Shown here: positions 51,751 through 51,767 of the stretch, piece by piece
Numbering within the stretch: the first letter of the stretch is position 1
Layout: every line of letters begins with the position of its first letter
Assembly: GCA_021202515.1 (NCBI GenBank)
Contig: JAJQCW010000035.1
Location: 1-51,767, forward strand
Source of the DNA: Clostridiales bacterium
GTDB taxonomy: Bacteria; Bacillota; Clostridia; Oscillospirales; Oscillospiraceae
Reading direction: 5' to 3'
DNA: 51,767 nt
Made by a program: the position numbers and the translations under genes
Notes under the pieces: model-generated
Seen by the model: the letters and a program-made list of their open reading frames with translations, nothing else
What the model was told of the DNA's origin: nothing
Databases searched by the model: none

Positions 51751-51767
51751 TCTTAACTTTTATATTG

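Overview
This window is a GC-rich stretch of a Gram-positive, low-redundancy bacterial chromosome, most likely a gut clostridium of the Oscillospiraceae group (Flavonifractor, Oscillibacter or Dysosmobacter-like). The reasons are two T-box leaders, a Firmicutes-type LexA box at recN, extensive GGAGG ribosome binding sites, frequent TTG/GTG starts, a YmdB/RecN/MltG/C39 gene set of clostridial character, and a secreted protein and RiPP-like peptide of a kind common in gut Firmicutes. The taxonomic call is an inference from composition and gene content only.

Layout, left to right. 1-5.9 kb (minus strand): a MarR regulator followed by a heterodimeric ABC exporter and a MATE efflux pump, a drug-efflux operon. 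5.9-9.8 kb: comEC, holA and a toprim protein. 9.9-14.4 kb: an operon behind an alanine T-box, unusually starting with a membrane acyltransferase before alaS and a HIT hydrolase. 14.4-17.8 kb: pantothenate synthesis (PanG-like reductase, panB, panC, panD), interrupted by a palindrome-rich gap that carries a two-hairpin repeat also found at the left edge of the window. 18-21.2 kb: DJ-1, mltG and a U32 (TrhP-like) gene. 21.5-24.9 kb (plus strand): recN under a LexA box, then tyrS behind a tyrosine T-box. 24.9-25.6 kb: a membrane-anchored C39-like protein. 25.8-31.8 kb: the F-type ATP synthase operon, in which a separate delta gene is missing and a delta C-terminal domain is fused to the front of alpha. 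32-33.5 kb: lepB and ymdB. 33.6-38.7 kb: a sulfate ABC importer divergent from a LacI-family regulator with two identical operators.

38.9-51.8 kb is the accessory end. On the plus strand lie a 1242-residue Sel1-repeat protein with TolA-like AAAEAK linkers and two orphan genes, one broken at a run of eight G. On the minus strand lies a six-gene operon: a 1071-residue secreted beta-helix protein, a 40-residue putative RiPP precursor, an HPr-kinase-like ATPase, a PqqD-like leader-binding protein, an ABC exporter with an N-terminal signal-peptidase-like Ser/His domain, and a membrane-anchored coiled-coil protein. Its promoter has a run of ten G between the -35 and -10 boxes, which would make the whole operon phase variable. 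I regard this phase-variable kinase/PqqD/protease-exporter cassette as the best candidate for an undescribed system here, followed by the delta-alpha ATP synthase fusion.
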